A stretch of DNA of 64,000 nt. It comes from Komagataeibacter diospyri (GTDB lineage: Bacteria; Pseudomonadota; Alphaproteobacteria; Acetobacterales; Acetobacteraceae). Position numbers and translations under genes: made by a program. Below are positions 9,810 through 20,408 of the stretch, piece by piece; positions within the stretch are counted from its first letter, which is position 1, and each line of letters opens with the position of its first letter. The DNA lies in NCBI RefSeq assembly GCF_006538165.1, contig NZ_BDLU01000024.1:1-64000 (forward strand). The letters are read 5' to 3'. The notes beneath the pieces were generated by a model. It was given only the letters and a program-made list of their open reading frames with translations. It had not been told where the DNA came from and searched no databases.

Positions 9810-10754
9810 TTAGTGTTGCGCGGTCGTGGCGGACGTATTGGCTGCAACCGGCGTGCCTGCCGTGGGTGTTGCGGCGGGTGTGGCAGCCGGCGTGCTGGCG
9901 GGTATGACTGTTGCGGGCGGAGCCGCGTTGGTACCGGTTGCACCGCCGGTGGCCGACGTGGCGCCATCATCCAGTTGCACGATCTCATCGGGCTTGGCGA
10001 ACAGGAAGCGGGCGTCCGGCTCATGGTGCAGCGAGTTGTCGAGTGTGCCGTCGCCCTGTTCGGTTTCAAAGCCGGTCATCTGGCCTTTGGCCACATGTCT
10101 GAAGATACTGTTCATGTTCTGGGCCACGAATTGCGAACGCGTGCCCTGCACGCCCGATGCGATGGCTGTGACGATCAGCCCACCGATCCCGTGCATGCTG
10201 GGGTTTGCCTGCACCGCGTTGACCTGGATGGAGCCGAGAACCACGTTATTGCGCGTTACGACCGCCTCGACCTGGGTCGCGGGGGATTTGTTCCAGCTCT
10301 GGTAGCCAATGGTGTCGCCCTTCTGCACGCGGGTAACACAGCCGGTCAGCACATAGGCATCGGGCACCGGGGTCAGGCTGACCGAGGGGAACACGCCATG
10401 CTTGCTGTTGATCTTCTCATACAGGGCCTTGGGCAGATGGTCCGCCACTTCCTGCGCGCGGGGGTTGCCAGCCTCGGCGGTAAATGTGCCGATCTGCAGC
10501 GGGGCTGCATGCGGTTTGAAATCGGACGAGAATTCATAAACCCATGAAGGCTCGGGGTATGCCTTGATGTCCTGCTTTTTAGGAATGGTGAGGTCCGGCT
10601 TCTGTTTGGCCGCCATGACCGCAAAATCATGATATGTCGTGGCCGACAGCGTGCCGCCGGGCTCGATTGCAAAGGGAACCGGGCGTTGTGGGTTACTGCA
10701 GGCTGCAAGGACACAGAGCGGCACGATCGGCATGATAGTTTTAAACAGTTTCAT
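9810..10754 (-). CDS. Putative lipoprotein with Ala/Thr/Pro-rich tail
   Basis: A 314-residue predicted lipoprotein. The N-terminus MKLFKTIMPIVPLCVLAAC ends in a lipobox (LAAC, Cys at residue 19). The central region (about 30-225) appears folded, with alternating beta-like segments such as DAYVLTGCVTRVQKGDTIGY and VVLGSIQVNAVQANPSMHGI. The last 60 residues are a low-complexity Thr/Ala/Pro linker of the form PAATPAATPTAGTP. No enzyme motif is visible. I do not recognise the family. The upstream region is AT-rich and promoter-like. Confidence 0.78.
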   Translation of the reverse strand: MKLFKTIMPIVPLCVLAACSNPQRPVPFAIEPGGTLSATTYHDFAVMAAKQKPDLTIPKKQDIKAYPEPSWVYEFSSDFKPHAAPLQIGTFTAEAGNPRAQEVADHLPKALYEKINSKHGVFPSVSLTPVPDAYVLTGCVTRVQKGDTIGYQSWNKSPATQVEAVVTRNNVVLGSIQVNAVQANPSMHGIGGLIVTAIASGVQGTRSQFVAQNMNSIFRHVAKGQMTGFETEQGDGTLDNSLHHEPDARFLFAKPDEIVQLDDGATSATGGATGTNAAPPATVIPASTPAATPAATPTAGTPVAANTSATTAQH

Positions 10755-10959
10755 GAATGTATGATTTCCATTAAAAATTACGAAGTGTTGCTATGATATA
10801 ATGACCCCAATTGCCATAATTTTTTCACATTTCATGAAAGAAAAATATCATTCTGTTCCATTTAAAAGATGTATGTTCTGTGCATTTATTGAATATTATA
10901 TTTTCTTGGAGTATATAATATCTGTTGTTTTTTCTGAAATCCGGTTTCTTACTTCAAAG

Positions 10960-11589
10960 TATGCGGCATGAGTGCCTGTACCGCGCATGAAACGCCGGGT
11001 TCTGTTGACAACGTATCCGATCCCAAGCCTTGCCGCAGTGAAATTGAGGATGCTCATGAAGAACGGGCGGTTCTGTCGTAACGGGTTGCAATGCGCTGCT
11101 TCCATATCCCCGATCAGCCAGCATGGTGCCGGGGGCTGGAACCGACAGCTTTATCGCTTTGTAATCCGGGATCCGTCCGCCGGTCAGGACAAAGCCGGGA
11201 GGACAGTTCCTGACTGTCGCATCGGACGTGGTCCCTGCCCGTAAAGCCGCAGCGTGATCGACCGGAAGGTTCCGAACGAGCCCCCCTTCTGCGCCAGTGG
11301 GGCCGTGAGTGTAACTGGACGACATACGCTGCCAGTCAGCGCTCGGTTCCAGATCCACAAGGGGTTGCGGCAGGGCATCCCGGACACCCGTTCAGCCCAC
11401 CGATGAAAGCGGATCTGCACGAAGTCCCATTTGCCATAGTGTTCATGCATATCAGCCGGTGGCAACCCGTCTGCAGGATATGCGGCATACCATTGAGTAA
11501 CCGCGGATTATCTCTGGCAGTCCACGCCCGGCGGGAAGAAGCGGGCCAATTACAGCCCGCTCATTATCCGGCAGATCGCCGCGTGCCAT
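10960..11589 (-). pseudogene. Frameshifted IS5-family transposase remnant
   Basis: Read on the minus strand from ATG 11589, MARGDLPDNERAVIGPLLPA is the typical start of an IS5-family transposase. The next part (HEHYGKWDFVQIRFHRWAER) continues in a second frame. A third frame carries CPPGFVLTGGRIPDYKAI and GTMLADRGYGSSAL, the region around the second catalytic Asp. The end is recognisable as LNFTAARLGIGYVVNRTRR. At least two frameshifts make it non-functional. I could not define terminal inverted repeats or a target duplication. Confidence 0.75.
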
Positions 11590-11675
11590 GTCTGCTCCAC
11601 CGTTCTGCCTCTACATGGCGCCAGTGGATCAGACCTCAGGCCAGCCTGACCGCCCTTTTGCCAACGTAACCCAGG

Positions 11676-13121
11676 TTACAGGCCACGCGCCAGACCATGC
11701 TGGTTGTTACCGGTGCGGCCAGTGGAGCTGTTTTCGGGGGAGAAATGATCTTCCAGGTGCTGTTCCAGTTTCTCCAGAGACATACCTTTCGTTTCTGGCA
11801 GGAACCTTGCCACGAAAATCAGAGAAATCAGGTTGATCGCAGCAAAGGCGAAGAAGGTCGATGCACCGATCCAGTGCAGGACGGCCGGGAACAGGAATGA
11901 AACTGTAGCATTGAAAACCCACTGTGCAGCAACGGAAAGCCCGGTCAGGACACCCCGCGCGCGCATTGGAAACAGTTCCGACATCAGCAGCCAGTAAAGT
12001 GGTGATACCATCATCTGGATGAAAAGCAGGGCCAGAAGAATGAAGCCCAGCGCCATCATGCTCTGCAATGGGGAGCCACCCATGACCAGCAATGTCCCCC
12101 CCAGGCCCATATGCGCGCACACAACACCGGCAAGGCCACCCATAAGCGTGAAACGGCGCGGAAACCGACCGATCATCCATATACCGAGAAAGGTCGCGCC
12201 CACGGCGACGACGCCCGCGCCGATTGTTGCGGTCAGGGCGGCTTCGGTGCCCAGGCCGGTCTGGCGCAGGATGATTGGCGTAAAATACATGAAGGCATTC
12301 ACGCCGGTAAACTGGGCAGCAAACCCCAGCCCGATCCCGACCAGCAGCAGGCGCCGGATCCAGACTTCGCCCAGGGCTTCCCGCCATCCCAACTGGTCTG
12401 AATCCTCATTCACCTGTGCCTTGATCTCAACCATTTCCTTGTGGACCTGCCTGTCGGTCGACCGGATGAGTTCCAGCACCGTTCTGGCTTCGTCGGTCCG
12501 GCCACGACTGGCGAGCCAGCGTGGGGAGCGCGGCACGAAGATCAGGCCAAGCCCCAGCAGGAAGGCCGGAACCGCCGCGATCAGGAGCATGGTGCGCCAG
12601 ATATCATTGGCGCCGGAATACCGCGCCAGCAGGGCACTAAGGATATAGGCGATCAGTTGCCCTGTGACGATCATCATTTCATTCTGGCTTACCAGCCGTC
12701 CGCGCCGGCTTGGGGGCGCCATTTCCGAAATGAACATAGGAACAAGGGCGGATGCGCCGCCGACGGCAAAGCCAAGTATGGCGCGCATCACGACCATGAC
12801 CGGGACCGTCGGGGCCTGCGATGTGCCGATCGCACCGATCATGAAAATGACGGACAGTCCCATAAGGCTGTCACGTCGCCCTACCCGGTCCGCGATGATA
12901 CCGCACAGCAACGATCCGACTGCGGCACCCAGTACCAGCGCGGACGTAACCAGGCCCTCGGTCAATGGGGTCAGGCCCAGCCCGCCCTGCGCGGGCGGAA
13001 GCTGCATGAACGGCAGCGCCCCGGCAATCACCCCTGTATCATAGCCGAACGCGAGCGCACCCATCGTGACGACCACAACAATTTTGGTAACCAGTTTCTG
13101 TGCGTCAGTAAGTTTTTTCAT
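11676..13121 (-). CDS. Sugar porter family MFS transporter (sugar:H+ symporter type)
   Basis: A 481-residue, 12-helix major facilitator of the sugar porter family (XylE/GalP/IolT relatives). Visible signatures: FGYDTGVIAGALPFM in helix 1, the loop motif GIIADRVGRRDSLM, PRSPRWLASRGRTDEA after helix 6, QFTGVNAFMYFTPIIL in helix 7 and the family ending PETKGMSLEKLEQHLEDHF. It should import a hexose, pentose or polyol with protons across the inner membrane. The substrate cannot be told. It stands alone between IS debris, with its promoter in the region above 13121. Confidence 0.93.
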   Translation of the reverse strand: MKKLTDAQKLVTKIVVVVTMGALAFGYDTGVIAGALPFMQLPPAQGGLGLTPLTEGLVTSALVLGAAVGSLLCGIIADRVGRRDSLMGLSVIFMIGAIGTSQAPTVPVMVVMRAILGFAVGGASALVPMFISEMAPPSRRGRLVSQNEMMIVTGQLIAYILSALLARYSGANDIWRTMLLIAAVPAFLLGLGLIFVPRSPRWLASRGRTDEARTVLELIRSTDRQVHKEMVEIKAQVNEDSDQLGWREALGEVWIRRLLLVGIGLGFAAQFTGVNAFMYFTPIILRQTGLGTEAALTATIGAGVVAVGATFLGIWMIGRFPRRFTLMGGLAGVVCAHMGLGGTLLVMGGSPLQSMMALGFILLALLFIQMMVSPLYWLLMSELFPMRARGVLTGLSVAAQWVFNATVSFLFPAVLHWIGASTFFAFAAINLISLIFVARFLPETKGMSLEKLEQHLEDHFSPENSSTGRTGNNQHGLARGL

Positions 13122-13493
13122 TCATGTATCCACAGCCTTTCAACTGTGTTCCCCCGAACGGACGGGCACTGAAAGCTGTCCATTTCTTTCATGCCAGGAA
13201 ATCAGAAAACACCTGAAACACCTGTCGGGTTGCAAATTCTCTGTAATGCCGGAAATTCTGCTTATGTTATGTTGTATTATTTTCGTTATTTGATCGACGC
13301 TATCGGCTGATATTCACGGACTTCGTGAAACAACATCCGCTGCATTTTTACAGGCAACGAAATATTATTTACCTCTGCCGCCAACATGCATGCGGACATC
13401 TGATATCCGACCCCAATTCCATGGGCATGACTGTCTGCAGGCTGTCAGATTATCCCATGTCTGGAAATAGACTGTCGACCTGCCTGTTTAGGC
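13122..13493. other. Upstream region of the sugar transporter gene
   Basis: No gene is supported. The stretch 13260-13400 is AT-rich and should carry the minus-strand promoter of the transporter. Beyond about 13494 the sequence becomes recognisably homologous to the monooxygenase locus at 54.1-55.5 kb. Confidence 0.4.
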
Positions 13494-13791
13494 GTGCGGG
13501 GATCACGATATTCAGGTCACCGGACAACCGTCGGCGCGTTGCACGGTTGGGTGTGCGCGTTCTGTCTGTCCGGGGACATGACACGGGATTATCCTGCTTA
13601 CAAATCCCATGGCCCGCCTGCCGCGCGGATTGATCGTACGGGGGGATGTTTTCCGCGTCCCGGTGGTCTGCCATGCCATCGCCAGCTGACTTCCGGGGGG
13701 CACGATCCGTTAAGATGACATGTCCCTAAACGAGGTTCTGCGAGAGGACAGCGGTTTGTCACCGATTGCCTTATTGGCGCAGGCGATCCGC
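13494..13791 (+). pseudogene. Decayed, internally deleted copy of the FAD monooxygenase locus found intact at 54.2-55.7 kb
   Basis: Nucleotides 13508-13560 match 54126-54180, upstream of the intact gene: both share CGATATTCAGGTC and CGGTTGGGTGTGCG. From about 13577 the text jumps to the 3' part of the same gene (about 55231-55465): shared stretches include ATGACACGG, ATCCC.TGGCCCG.CTGC, CATCGCCAGC and CAGCGGTTTGTCACCGATTG. Roughly 1 kb of coding sequence is missing between the blocks, and scattered indels destroy the frame. The similarity ends at GCGCAGGCGAT, where transposase sequence begins. This is a duplicate disrupted by deletion and IS insertion. Confidence 0.75.
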
Positions 13792-14265
13792 TATATCGTC
13801 ACCACGGGCTGCCAGTGGCGGCAATTGCCGCGTCACTTCCCGGCTTCACGACCGTACAGGGCTATTTCTACCGTTGGATCCGCGAGGGACGATGAGAAGC
13901 CATGAACCATATTCTCGTGATCCTGTCGCGTGAGCAGGACGGGCGAGACGCCGCGCCTCCGGTGGGCATTATCGACAGCCAGTCGGTTAAAACCGCTGAA
14001 AATGGCGGTCCACGCGGGTATGACGCCAACTGGTTCCGCGATGCTCTGGATGAGACGGGAATAAAGCCCTGCATTCCTGGCCGGAAATCACGCGGGAAAC
14101 CCGTCAGATACGACAGGAGACAATATAAGCGTCGAGGTCATGTTCGGATGCTTCAAGGACCGGAGGCGTGTCGCAACACGCTACGGCAGATGCCCGCCTG
14201 TCTTCTTCTCAGCGATCTGCCTCGCAGCAACCGTCATGTTTGGGCCATGAGTCCTGAGTCTGGTA
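13791..14265 (+). pseudogene. Chimeric IS5-family transposase remnant
   Basis: Plus-strand fragments read AIRYIVTTGCQWRQLPRHFP, then after a frameshift near 13870 GIIDSQSVKTAENGGPRGYD. This is the middle of an IS5-group transposase with its first catalytic Asp (IIDSQSVK). Immediately after, NWFRDALDETGIKPCIPGRK and a frame-shifted end (VATRY, then FFSAICLAATVMF) look like the C-terminal part of a different IS5 subgroup. The central segment, including the second catalytic Asp, is missing. Non-functional. Confidence 0.7.
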
Positions 14266-14533
14266 TAAAGTTCAATAAAAATTACGGATATAGGGTATAT
14301 TGTTAATGTTTCGAATAAATTAATCGCACATCAGTGTCAGAAAACTATTCTGTATCATATAATAAATTGTTTTATGAATTTAAAAATACATATAAAAAAT
14401 TCTCAATATAATATAACTAATCACAAAATTGTGTTATTTATAAATTAAATCTTTCCCATTCGTAAATCGATACACATCCTGTTCCGGATAACCGAACCCG
14501 TGGCCAAAACCGCCCGGGAAGGGAGAGCAGACA

Positions 14534-16033
14534 ATGTGTGTCATCACGACATGCGCCAAGAACGAGAACAAGTCTGCAATAACATGGAACAACTTTCCTG
14601 CCCTTATCAGGCTGCTGGCCGTTATGGTGGGAATGCTGTTCGCCGGTTGCATGCTCACTTCCGAAGTATTGGCCCAGACAGAAACCGCCAAGACCGCCTT
14701 TACTACCCATTACGAACCTGCCGCCTTTCCCATGACCGAAAGTGGACAGGTGGCAATCGGTCCCATCGTGCCCATGCTGACGGCCAGTCCCCACCTGTTT
14801 GGTGACTGGGGTGGCATACAGCCATGGCTGACAAATCGGGGTATTTTCCTTAATGTTACTATCAATGAAGAATATATGGGCAATATTACTGGGGGCAAAC
14901 AGCGCGCCAACGTGCTGGCTGGTCAGGTCGCCGGTGCGCTGGACATAGACTGGCAACGTCTTGCAGGGATTCCGTCCTTCTGGACGCATATGCTGGTCGT
15001 CAACGGACATGGCAACAGCCTGTCCAACGCCATAGGGGATTCGGTCACCAATCCTGAAGAAATATACGGTGCGCGCGGCAATGTGGTAGCCCATCTGGTG
15101 GACATGTATGCTGACAAGGGTTTCCTGCGCGACCGCATCATCCTGTCGGTCGGTGTCATACCAACAGGCAGTTTTTTCAATCAGGATTATCTTGTCTGTG
15201 CGTTCATGAACGTATCGGTGTGCGGCAATCCCGCCCCATCCAAATACGTACCGGGTGGCCGGGACTGGCCTTCGGGCAATCTTGGGGCAGTCCTGCGGGT
15301 GCGGCCCACGCTGCGGACCTATATTATGGGTGGCATCTTTGCCGTCAGCCCCCACGCCTATAATGGCGGCATCTCGGGCTGGGCGCTGGGGCAGGACGGG
15401 CTGGGAAAGCTCTCATCCCAGGTCGAGATCGGCTGGAGCCCTTCCTTTGGCAGGCATCATCTGCTGGGGCATTACAAGATCGGATACTGGTATGACAATT
15501 CCCGTTATCCCAACCTGTATGCCGACATAAACGGCAATTCGTTTCAGGCGACGGGCCTGCCGCGTCGGTATGAATCCGGCATGAACGCGGCGTGGGTCAT
15601 GTTCAACCAGATGATTCATCGCAGCGGAGACGGCCTGGCGAACGGCCTGATCGTGATCGGGGGTGTTGATTACACACAGGGTAGCCAGGTCGCCATGCGG
15701 GATCATGAATGGATCGGCCTGCTGCAGAGCGGCACCCCCTGGGGCCGCCCGCTGGATCAGATAGGTGTCATGTTCCAGCATATGGAAATGAGCCACACCG
15801 TGGCCCTGCAGCAGGAATCCTCACTTGCGCTCGGCCTGCCTTACCTGCCCAACCAGTGGGGCGCCGTTTACGGCATACAGAGCCATGAAAACGTTTGGGA
15901 AGCTTTCTACAGCATCCATATTGCCCGTGCGACGGCCTTCCAGCCGGATTTCCAGTACCTGCAGCGCCCCGGAGCCACGACAACCTTCCATGATGCGGCG
16001 GTGATCGGGTTCCAGTTCACTACCAATCTCTGA
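14534..16033 (+). CDS. OprB-family carbohydrate-selective porin
   Basis: A 499-residue outer-membrane porin for sugar or polyol diffusion. The N-terminal signal is long, with hydrophobic core LIRLLAVMVGMLFAGCML and probable cleavage near SEVLAQ. The mature protein begins with the OprB hallmark (GDWGGIQPWLTNRGIFLNVT), contains a GGRDWPSGNLGAVLRVRPT strand pair and ends with a Phe-strand closing the barrel (IGFQFTTNL). AGGGAG lies about 8 nt before ATG 14534. Its position just before the polyol operon fits a role in delivering the ABC importer's substrate. The AT-rich 14300-14500 stretch should be its promoter. Confidence 0.92.
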   Translation: MCVITTCAKNENKSAITWNNFPALIRLLAVMVGMLFAGCMLTSEVLAQTETAKTAFTTHYEPAAFPMTESGQVAIGPIVPMLTASPHLFGDWGGIQPWLTNRGIFLNVTINEEYMGNITGGKQRANVLAGQVAGALDIDWQRLAGIPSFWTHMLVVNGHGNSLSNAIGDSVTNPEEIYGARGNVVAHLVDMYADKGFLRDRIILSVGVIPTGSFFNQDYLVCAFMNVSVCGNPAPSKYVPGGRDWPSGNLGAVLRVRPTLRTYIMGGIFAVSPHAYNGGISGWALGQDGLGKLSSQVEIGWSPSFGRHHLLGHYKIGYWYDNSRYPNLYADINGNSFQATGLPRRYESGMNAAWVMFNQMIHRSGDGLANGLIVIGGVDYTQGSQVAMRDHEWIGLLQSGTPWGRPLDQIGVMFQHMEMSHTVALQQESSLALGLPYLPNQWGAVYGIQSHENVWEAFYSIHIARATAFQPDFQYLQRPGATTTFHDAAVIGFQFTTNL

Positions 16034-16184
16034 ACGTTTCACTGCAGCAGACATCCTGAATGCCAGCAGGAGAAAAAGAAGGACATGGTTTTCACGCCGG
16101 TTATGTAGAACAAACAATCCTGTGGACACCATAATATTTCCTGCATTGTAGAAATTTATTGTGAAAAACAAAAAGGAATGCAGC

Positions 16185-17684
16185 ATGACGGAATACGTTG
16201 GCGCGATAGACCAGGGCACAACCAGTTCCCGGTTCATGATATTCGACCGGAAAGGAACAATCGTTTCCGTGGCGCAGAAGGAGCACCGCCAGATCTATCC
16301 CCAGCCGGGCTGGGTCGAACATGATCCAATGGAAATTCTTGAAAATACCAATGAAATGATTGGTGCCGCCATGGCGCGGGCCAATCTGGGTGCGGGCAGC
16401 CTGGTATCGGTGGGCATCACCAACCAGCGTGAAACCGCCGTCCTGTGGGACAGGACAACGGGCCAGCCGCTGCATAACGCCATCGTATGGCAGGATACCC
16501 GCGTGGACCAGATGGTCAGCGAATATGGCCGCGATGGGGGGCAGGACCGCTTCCGCGCCGTTACCGGCCTGCCACTGGCAAGTTACTTCGCCGGTCTTAA
16601 ACTGCGCTGGCTGCTGGATAATGTGGAAGGCGCGCGCCAGAAAGCCGAAACCGGGCAGGCGCTGTTCGGCACGGTGGACAGCTGGCTTTCATGGAACCTG
16701 ACGGGTGGCGCCAGGGGCGGTATCCATATTACCGACGTGACCAATGCTTCACGCACCCAGCTTATGAACCTGAAAACCTGCGCGTGGGATGAGGACATGC
16801 TCAGGGCATTTTCCATTCCTCCTGCCTGCCTGCCCCGCATCGTACCGTCATCACAGGTATATGGCACGATCACCATCCCCAGCCTGAAGGGTACGAAACT
16901 GGCAGGTATTCTGGGCGACCAGCAGGCGGCCCTGGTCGGGCAGACCTGTTTTTCACCGGGAGAGGCCAAAAATACCTATGGCACCGGCTCGTTCCTGCTG
17001 ATGAACACCGGTACCGATCCGGTCCAGTCCAAGGCAGGGCTGCTGACAACGGTGGCCTACCAGTTCGGCACGGAAGAACCCCGGTACGCGCTGGAGGGGT
17101 CCATCGCCATTACCGGCGCGCTGGTGCAGTGGTTGCGCGATAACCTGAAGCTGTTCGATCTGGCAACGCAGATTGAGCCGCTGGCCCGCAGTGTTGCGGA
17201 TAATGGCGGCATCTATATCGTGCCTGCGTTTTCCGGACTGTACGCACCATACTGGAAAGAAAATGCCCGCGGGGTCATCGTGGGACTGACCCGTTATGTC
17301 ACACGCGCGCATTTTGCACGCGCCACGCTGGAGGCCACAGCCTATCAGGTGCGAGATGTTGTGGCTGCAATGGAGGAAGACAGCGGCATCATCCTGAGCA
17401 GCCTGAAAACGGATGGCGGCATGGTGGCGAACGAACTGCTCATGCAGTTTCAGGCCGATATCCTGAATGTGCCGGTTGTCCGCCCGAAGGTGGTGGAAAC
17501 AACCGCGCTGGGTGCGGCCTATGCCGCAGGTCTGGCCGTGGGTTACTGGAAAAATATCGATGACCTGCGCGCCAACTGGGAGGTGGACCGCACGTGGCAA
17601 CCCACCATGCCACCAGAGCAGCGCGAACGCTACCTGGCATGGTGGAAGAAGGCAGTACAGAAATCCTTTGACTGGGCCGAATAA
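16185..17684 (+). CDS. glpK: Glycerol kinase
   Basis: A 499-residue FGGY-family kinase that phosphorylates glycerol to sn-glycerol 3-phosphate with ATP. It starts with the phosphate-1 motif [15 protein letters not shown] and has [32 protein letters not shown]-equivalent [26 protein letters not shown] and [20 protein letters not shown], all standard for GlpK. I prefer ATG 16185 (AAGGA about 10 nt upstream) over GTG 16161. It leads a plus-strand block with glpF 35 bp downstream. No glycerol-3-phosphate dehydrogenase gene is present in the window. Confidence 0.95.
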   Translation: MTEYVGAIDQGTTSSRFMIFDRKGTIVSVAQKEHRQIYPQPGWVEHDPMEILENTNEMIGAAMARANLGAGSLVSVGITNQRETAVLWDRTTGQPLHNAIVWQDTRVDQMVSEYGRDGGQDRFRAVTGLPLASYFAGLKLRWLLDNVEGARQKAETGQALFGTVDSWLSWNLTGGARGGIHITDVTNASRTQLMNLKTCAWDEDMLRAFSIPPACLPRIVPSSQVYGTITIPSLKGTKLAGILGDQQAALVGQTCFSPGEAKNTYGTGSFLLMNTGTDPVQSKAGLLTTVAYQFGTEEPRYALEGSIAITGALVQWLRDNLKLFDLATQIEPLARSVADNGGIYIVPAFSGLYAPYWKENARGVIVGLTRYVTRAHFARATLEATAYQVRDVVAAMEEDSGIILSSLKTDGGMVANELLMQFQADILNVPVVRPKVVETTALGAAYAAGLAVGYWKNIDDLRANWEVDRTWQPTMPPEQRERYLAWWKKAVQKSFDWAE

Positions 17685-17719
17685 TCCGGTTTCAGCTCAA
17701 TACATAAGGAAACAGGCCA

Positions 17720-18559
17720 ATGAATCGGGCATTCCTGGGCGAGCTTATTTCCGAAGCACTTGCCGTGTTCATCATTATCGCCTTTGGTGATTCGGTGGCG
17801 GCGATGTACCTTCTCTACGATCCCAGCCCTTACCTGCATGCCTATTGGGGGGTGTGTATCGTATGGGGGCTGGGCGTCACTGTTGCCATCTACGCCACCG
17901 GGTCGGTTTCGGGTACGCATGCCAATCCGGCGGTGACCCTGGCGCTTGCTACTTACCGCGCTTTTCCATGGAAAAAGGTGGTGCCTTACTGGATCGCGCA
18001 GGTCGTGGGTGGCGTGCTGGGGGCGGCACTGGTTTACGCGCTGTATTATCCTGTCATTGACCATTTCAATGACGTGCACCAGTTGACCCGCATGGCGGGT
18101 GGTGCTGCAGGGGTATTCTTTACCGCACCCGCGCCGGGCATAACCATATGGCATGCCTTTAGTGATGAAATCATCCTGACCGCCATACTGGTATTCGGTA
18201 TTTTTACCATTACCGAACAGTATAACGAAATGGCGCCGGGCGCCAATTTCGGTGCGCTGATCATCGGCTTCCTTGTCGCGGCCATTGGCGCCTCCATGGG
18301 ATATCTGGAAGCATGGGCCATAAATCCGGCCCGTGACCTGGGGCCACGGCTGTTCGCCTATATTGCCGGCTGGCATGAAGCCGCCCTTCCCTCAGCAGGT
18401 CATTACTGGTGGGTGCCCGTTGTGGGGCCCCTGATTGGCGGCCTGCTGGGGGCAACCGTCTATGAATACCTGATTTATCCCTTCCTGCCCGCACAGCTGC
18501 GCGCGCAGCAGGCATTGCAGCGCAAAGTCGAAGAAGACACGGTTATCATGGGGAAATAA
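17720..18559 (+). CDS. glpF: Glycerol uptake facilitator (aquaglyceroporin)
   Basis: A 279-residue, six-helix MIP-family channel that lets glycerol and small polyols cross the inner membrane. Both half-helix signatures are present: GTHANPAVTLAL after helix 2 and AINPARDLGPRLFAY after helix 5. The Asp following the second NPAR is the mark of glycerol channels rather than strict water channels. The length is typical (E. coli GlpF has 281). Together with the preceding glycerol kinase it forms a capture system by metabolic trapping. Confidence 0.95.
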   Translation: MNRAFLGELISEALAVFIIIAFGDSVAAMYLLYDPSPYLHAYWGVCIVWGLGVTVAIYATGSVSGTHANPAVTLALATYRAFPWKKVVPYWIAQVVGGVLGAALVYALYYPVIDHFNDVHQLTRMAGGAAGVFFTAPAPGITIWHAFSDEIILTAILVFGIFTITEQYNEMAPGANFGALIIGFLVAAIGASMGYLEAWAINPARDLGPRLFAYIAGWHEAALPSAGHYWWVPVVGPLIGGLLGATVYEYLIYPFLPAQLRAQQALQRKVEEDTVIMGK

Positions 18560-18662
18560 GGCATCCCCTCCCCTGTGTATCCTTTCCCCTGATATCATCA
18601 GGACAGGATTTCCATAGCCGGACAGGGGCTGACATCTCAATACGAAGGAATGGACCAGGTAG

Positions 18663-20291
18663 ATGGATGTCGTCATTGGCATTGATGTGGGGACAGGCAG
18701 CGCACGTGCGGGAATTTTTACACTGGGTGGCTACAGGCTGGGCGCAGGCAGCACGCCAACCCGGACGTGGCAGCCACGCGCCGGTTACATGCAGCAGTCC
18801 TCCGCTAATATATGGCGTGCGGTGTGCGACAGCGTTGCCATCGCCATGCCCATGGCGCGGGATGCTGCCGGGGAAGCGCTGGATGTACGTGGCATCGGGT
18901 TTGATGCGACCTGTTCGCTGGTGGTGGTTGGTCCTGATGGACAGCCACTTTCCATTGATGCTGATGGTGCGCCGGGGCAGGACGTGATCCTGTGGATGGA
19001 TCACCGTGCCATGGCCGAGGCCGCCGAGATCAATGCAGGCCATCATGACGTGCTGCGTTACGTGGGTGGCGTGATTTCGCCCGAGATGGAAACACCAAAA
19101 CTGTTATGGCTCAAACGCCATCTGCCCGACGTGTTCGCGCATGCCGCCCTTTTCCTTGATCTGCCGGATTACCTGACTTGGCGCGCGACCGGGGCCAGTT
19201 CGCGCTCACGCTGTTCAACCGTATGTAAATGGACTTACCTTGCGCATGAAAACCGCTGGGATGACACTTATTTCCGGGCCATAGGTCTTGGCGTGCTGGC
19301 TGATGAAGGGTATCGCCGCATCGGCACGAACATCAAAGCTCTGGGCGAACGTGTCGGGTATGGGCTGGACGCGCGGGCAGCCATGGAACTTGGCCTTCCG
19401 GTGGGCACCCCGGTCGCGGTGTCCGCCATTGATGCACATGCGGGCGGCATTGGCGTGATGGGGGGAACGACGGATAACGAGCCATCTGCATTCAACCAGC
19501 GTCTGGCATTGATTGGCGGGACGTCGAGCTGTCATATGGCAATTTCTTCCCTGCCCCGCTTCGTATCCGGTGTCTGGGGGCCCTACCGTGATGCCATGCT
19601 GCCTGACATGTGGCTGAATGAAGCAGGCCAGTCGGCTACAGGCAGCCTGATCGACTTCATCATTACCACCCATCCCGCCACACCGGCGTTACGCCAGCAG
19701 GCTGAAAACGAAGGCAGGACGATCTACCAGGTCCTTAACGATCTGCTTGCCGAAACCGAAGGCAACAGGCCCGCAGGCATGCTGACGGAAGACCTGCACG
19801 TCATGCCGGATTTCCATGGCAATCGTTCCCCCCATGCCGATCCGACCCTGCGTGGCATGATCAGCGGGCTTGTTCTAAGCGCCACGGCACATGATCTGGC
19901 ATTACTGTATCTGGCGACAATACAGGCACTGGCCTATGGCACACGTGATATCATAACAGTGCTGAACAGGCAGGGCTATGCGATCGATACGATCGTTGCA
20001 ACCGGGGGGGGAACGAAAAACCCCGTTTTCGTGCGCGAACATGCCAACGCCACCGGCTGCCGTATCGTGCTGCCGGAAGAGCCTGATTCCGTGCTGCTGG
20101 GCAGCGCGATACTGGGGGCGGTAGCGGCGGGCGCATATCCCTCGATCCGGGCGGCCATGACCAGCATGACGCGCATACGGGCGGAAATACGGCCCAGTGC
20201 CGGGAGTGCCGCTTTTCATGCCAGAAAATATGCGGTCTTTACCCAGATGTATGCTGACCAGATCCGTTACAGGCAGATCATGAACAAATAA
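18663..20291 (+). CDS. FGGY-family pentulose kinase (ribulokinase-like)
   Basis: A 542-residue sugar kinase of the D-ribulokinase/FGGY-pentulokinase subgroup. Motifs: [15 protein letters not shown] at the N-terminus, [35 protein letters not shown] and the adenosine motif [20 protein letters not shown]. It would phosphorylate a ketopentose such as D-ribulose or D-xylulose produced by the dehydrogenase at the end of this operon. The longer inserted middle compared with glycerol kinases is normal for this subgroup. Exact substrate is not readable. Confidence 0.9.
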   Translation: MDVVIGIDVGTGSARAGIFTLGGYRLGAGSTPTRTWQPRAGYMQQSSANIWRAVCDSVAIAMPMARDAAGEALDVRGIGFDATCSLVVVGPDGQPLSIDADGAPGQDVILWMDHRAMAEAAEINAGHHDVLRYVGGVISPEMETPKLLWLKRHLPDVFAHAALFLDLPDYLTWRATGASSRSRCSTVCKWTYLAHENRWDDTYFRAIGLGVLADEGYRRIGTNIKALGERVGYGLDARAAMELGLPVGTPVAVSAIDAHAGGIGVMGGTTDNEPSAFNQRLALIGGTSSCHMAISSLPRFVSGVWGPYRDAMLPDMWLNEAGQSATGSLIDFIITTHPATPALRQQAENEGRTIYQVLNDLLAETEGNRPAGMLTEDLHVMPDFHGNRSPHADPTLRGMISGLVLSATAHDLALLYLATIQALAYGTRDIITVLNRQGYAIDTIVATGGGTKNPVFVREHANATGCRIVLPEEPDSVLLGSAILGAVAAGAYPSIRAAMTSMTRIRAEIRPSAGSAAFHARKYAVFTQMYADQIRYRQIMNK

Positions 20292-20408
20292 GACAGGCAT
20301 CAGGGGAACCGGAAGGTTTCCGTGGCGCTTTACAGAAAAGCCCGGGCACCGGACTTTCAGGCCAAATACCGCAAAAAAAACCTGAATAAATCAATAAAGG
20401 GTATTGTA

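Noticed and set aside
9482..9907. Plus-strand frame starting MAYDMDLPGPYDCTYYLD
   Set aside because: The start looks protein-like, but there is no convincing ribosome site, the composition soon becomes random, and the end overlaps the lipoprotein gene antisense.
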